Shown here: one piece after another, positions 61,965-64,000 of the stretch
Layout of the letters: each line of letters begins with the position of its first letter
Position numbering within the stretch: the first letter of the stretch is position 1
Assembly (NCBI GenBank): GCA_021203205.1
Contig: JAJQBQ010000010.1
Span: forward strand, 49,514-113,513
Origin: Lachnospiraceae bacterium
Lineage (GTDB): Bacteria; Bacillota; Clostridia; Lachnospirales; Lachnospiraceae
Direction of reading: 5' to 3'
Length of the DNA stretch: 64,000 nt
Position numbers and translations under genes: made by a program
Notes under the pieces: generated by a model
The model's database searches: none
Told to the model about the DNA's origin: nothing
The model's input: the letters and a program-made list of their open reading frames with translations, nothing else

Positions 61965-62366
61965 ATGAACAAAATTTACGAATTTCTAAAAGAAGCAGGT
62001 ACTTATTATCTGGCGACAGACGAAAACGGGCAGCCGAGAGTGCGTCCGTTCGGAACGATTCATCTTTACGAAAACAGGCTGTATATTCAGACCGGAAAGG
62101 GAAAGGCGGTTGCAAAGCAGATGCTGGAGAATCCGAAGGTCGAAATCTGCGCCATGAAAAACGGTGAATGGATCCGTGTCTCCGGGACAGTTGCTCTGGA
62201 TGACCGTGTGGAGGCACAGGAGTCTATGCTGGATGCGTATCCGAGCCTTAGAAGCATGTACACCACCGGACCTGATGGGAACACGGCTGTCTTTTACTTC
62301 ACAGAGGGGACAGCAACAATTTCATCCTTCACACATGAGCCTGTGATTGTGGAACTGGGAGAGTAA
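61965..62366 (+). CDS. Pyridoxamine 5'-phosphate oxidase-like flavin protein
   Basis: 133 residues. MNKIYEFLKEAGTYYLATDENGQPRVRPFGTIHLYENRLYIQTGKGKAVAKQMLENPKVEIC is the split-barrel FMN-binding fold. GAAGGAGG precedes the ATG. Such small members reduce or bind FMN/F420-like cofactors; substrate unknown. Confidence 0.92.
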   Translation: MNKIYEFLKEAGTYYLATDENGQPRVRPFGTIHLYENRLYIQTGKGKAVAKQMLENPKVEICAMKNGEWIRVSGTVALDDRVEAQESMLDAYPSLRSMYTTGPDGNTAVFYFTEGTATISSFTHEPVIVELGE

Positions 62367-62423
62367 TTTTTAACGGGACAGGTTCCAGACCGAAAAAGAG
62401 CGTTCTATAGAAACATTTACCAG

Positions 62424-62465
62424 ACAAGGTGATTCTTAAAATTAAGGGTCACCTTGTTCTTTTTG
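62424..62465 (+). terminator. Terminator after the PNPOx-like gene
   Basis: ACAAGGTGA (62424-62432) pairs with TCACCTTGT (62449-62457), followed by TCTTTTT. Confidence 0.85.
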
Positions 62466-62651
62466 GCTGATATTCCAGCAATTTCAAATGGTGCAGACGA
62501 ACGACATTTGAAAACGATACGAAATAGAGAAAATTACCTATTGCATTTCCTGTGACATGGGTGTATAATCGCATGGAATCGAACAAATATTCGATACTGC
62601 GTAAAATTGATACAATTTGCAACAGGGGAGCAACATTTCGAGGGGGAGGAA

Positions 62652-62816
62652 ATGAGGACAATACTGCATTCGGATATCAATGCGTGTTATGCGTCTATTG
62701 AGCATCTGCATCATCCGGAACTGGCTGGAAAGCCTCTGGCAGTCGGCGGCGATCCGGAGGCGAGGCATGCGAAAGAAGACCATACGGTTCATCCGCGTGG
62801 ATATTTCGGACGGTAA
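62652..62816 (+). pseudogene. DNA polymerase IV (DinB) N-terminal fragment
   Basis: ATG 62652 behind GGGGGAGG encodes RTILHSDINACYASIEHLHHPELAGKPLAVGGDPEARH, with the first catalytic Asp of Y-family polymerases, and then loses similarity and stops at 62814-62816. The remaining ~370 residues are gone. The next frame down (MRKKTIRFIRVDISDGK) may be another scrap. Confidence 0.85.
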
Positions 62817-62882
62817 AGTTGTTTTATGAAAGCATTGTCAGTCGGAGGCAGTTTTTAGAACATATGAAGGGGACAGGAGAAG

Positions 62883-63122
62883 ATGGATAATAAGGTTTAT
62901 GTAGATGTAGTAGCAGAATTTACAGCTGACGGACAGTTGAAACCGAAGAGTGTCCGCTGGGAGGATGGACGGGTATACGAGATCGACCGCATCAAAGATG
63001 TGAGGCGGGCTGCCAGCCTGAAAGCAGGCGGTGTAGGCACGCGGTATACCTGTATGATCTGCAATCAGGAAAAACATCTGTTTTACGAGGATAAAAACCG
63101 ATGGTTTATGGAGCGGGCTTGA
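62883..63122 (+). CDS. Small conserved protein, probable dinB partner gene
   Basis: 79 residues. MDNKVYVDVVAEFTADGQLKPKSVRWEDGRVYEIDRIKDVRRAASLKAGGVGTRYTCMICNQEKHLFYEDKNRWFME; the CMIC pair and the strand-rich pattern suggest a small zinc-linked beta protein. From memory such genes lie near dinB in related genomes, but function is unknown. AGGAGA precedes the ATG. Appears intact although dinB is destroyed. Confidence 0.7.
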   Translation: MDNKVYVDVVAEFTADGQLKPKSVRWEDGRVYEIDRIKDVRRAASLKAGGVGTRYTCMICNQEKHLFYEDKNRWFMERA

Positions 63123-63419
63123 ATTAAGAGTGTCCACTTGGGATTAATGTCTTAAATAATTTTTGAAATACAGACTTTTGTGAGCGGCTTAGGATGTGAG
63201 TTTTCATATCCCTGTTTTGTTATTTCAATTTTTTTTGACATTTGGCCGTCTGGAGCATTATCTGCGGACGCGATAGATGATCATAATTTTTATGGTCATG
63301 CAAACATGACAGAAACGCGATATAATGTAGCTCAGGTCGAGAAAAACTGAACTAAGCCGAAGAGCCTGATAAGCACCTTTCTGACTGAGCAGTATCAGCA
63401 GAATGGAGGTTATCAGGCT
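63123..63419 (+). other. Non-coding stretch upstream of the recombinase fragment
   Basis: About 300 bases. It contains a candidate promoter TTGACA-N17-TTATCT (63236-63264), a perfect small palindrome GTCATG-CAAA-CATGAC (about 63293-63308), and a TATAAT about 10 bases after it. GGAGG at 63405-63409 serves the recombinase fragment. Confidence 0.45.
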
Positions 63420-63836
63420 ATGAGTGCTGGAAAAATTTATAACGCGTGTATTTATGCGAGGCTGTCACGTGATGACGGCGACAAGGTGGAAAGCGACAGT
63501 ATTACGAACCAGAGGGCACTGATCCGGGATTTTATCGCGAAACATCCGGAGATCCGGGTGGCTTCTGAAAAGACAGACGACGGTTTCTCCGGAACCAGCT
63601 TTTCCAGACCATCTTTTGAACGGATGATGGAGCGAATCAAAAAAGGCGAGCTCAATCTGGTTATCGTGAAGGATTTTCATCAGCGTTCTGCAGGAATGCG
63701 TAGTCGTCACGCCAGTGGTGTTCTTCAAAAGGGAAATTGGGGATACGCTCCAACAAGCAAAAAACGCCAGACCACCGGAAGGTGGAATGGCGGTTTTTTG
63801 GACTTTGTCTATACAAAGTTCCTGATAACAACTTAG
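63420..63836 (+). pseudogene. Serine recombinase (TnpX/TndX-like) N-terminal fragment
   Basis: Residues 1-85 are a resolvase catalytic domain: YNACIYARLSRDDGDKVESDSITNQRALIRDFI (nucleophile Ser in ARLSRDD), KTDDGFSGTSFSRPSFERMMERIKKGELNLVIVKD. The essential helix after VIVKD (usually LSRFGRN) is replaced by unrelated sequence and the ~400 residues of DNA-binding domain are missing. It is probably a scar of an integrated mobile element. Confidence 0.88.
63759..63799. terminator. Terminator overlapping the recombinase fragment
   Basis: AAAAAACGCCA...CCACC-GGAA-GGTGG...TGGCGGTTTTTT: a two-part stem with A- and T-runs, between the recombinase fragment and the oppositely oriented gene at the right edge. 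Confidence 0.85.
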
Positions 63837-64000
63837 CTTTCAACGACTGTAATCGTATTTTTCAGCATTCCCATCCAACAGGAATATGTATACGTTCCCT
63901 CTTCCGTCGGTGTGAACTCGATTACAACCTCACCTACAGTAAGTTTTACCTGCTGATTAAACGCCGACAGTACAATTTCATTATTACAGCCGTTCAGATT
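63833..64000 (-). CDS. Cupredoxin-like C-terminal domain, partial at window edge
   Basis: Fifty-five codons to the stop (reverse complement of TTA 63833-63835): NLNGCNNEIVLSAFNQQVKLTVGEVVIEFTPTEEGTYTYSCWMGMLKNTITVVES. The GCxN start, FTPTEEGTYTYSCWMGM copper-ligand region and final ITV are as in the cupredoxin domain attached to heavy-metal-associated TauE/SafE-type membrane proteins. The N-terminal part lies beyond the window. Confidence 0.7.
   Translation of the reverse strand, partial: NLNGCNNEIVLSAFNQQVKLTVGEVVIEFTPTEEGTYTYSCWMGMLKNTITVVES

Overview
The window looks like a chromosomal stretch of a Gram-positive gut-type Clostridia, most likely Lachnospiraceae. The evidence is a division/cell-wall cluster of Firmicutes type with two class B transpeptidases, strong AGGAGG ribosome sites, about 50% GC, SAM-type riboswitch and CIRCE-like sequences, and protein families (MATE-kinase fusion, macro-HTH proteins, UPF0340, YwaF) that are familiar from that family. 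No rRNA, tRNA or CRISPR array was seen. The taxonomic call is inference from gene content only.

Region 1 (1-10.6 kb) is an intact division and wall cluster on the + strand: rsmH 3' end, ftsL, two penicillin-binding proteins, mraY, ftsW, divIB and ftsZ. The mur ligase genes and murG are absent from it. Region 2 (10.7-20.2 kb) holds two regulated exporter operons. One is a TetR repressor divergent from two ABC ATPases plus a permease; the other is a TetR regulator followed by a heterodimeric ABC exporter. Each ends in a relic of an FtsX-type permease and the same near-identical terminator hairpin.

Region 3 (20.2-63.8 kb) is a mosaic of small single-gene units: hydrolases, metallo-beta-lactamase-fold proteins, acetyltransferases, a nitroreductase, Hsp20, and a PLD-helicase-DUF3427 protein beside a Nudix enzyme. 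Mixed among them are about twenty broken genes, including relics of groEL, Sir2, Nudix, MATE, cytidine deaminase, SRAP, DinB, a K+ channel, peroxiredoxin and a serine recombinase. Several relics are only the last 50-120 bp of a gene, and some recur at two loci. ADP-ribose biology is over-represented: a PARG-like protein, a Sir2 fragment with an unusual active site, two macrodomain proteins and an ADP-ribosylglycohydrolase.

Two patterns stand out. First, a 12-bp palindrome CRACA-N2-TGTYG occurs, usually in pairs 58-62 bp apart that straddle the -35/-10 boxes, at the TetR/ABC exporter promoter and at the promoters of an alpha/beta hydrolase, a nitroreductase and the PARG-like gene; the last three also share a 32-bp upstream block. 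This looks like one dispersed regulon. Second, a set of short hairpin repeats sits on or beside start codons and gene ends. Some carry their own ribosome site, start codon and a recurring mini-peptide, and others are inserted inside genes.
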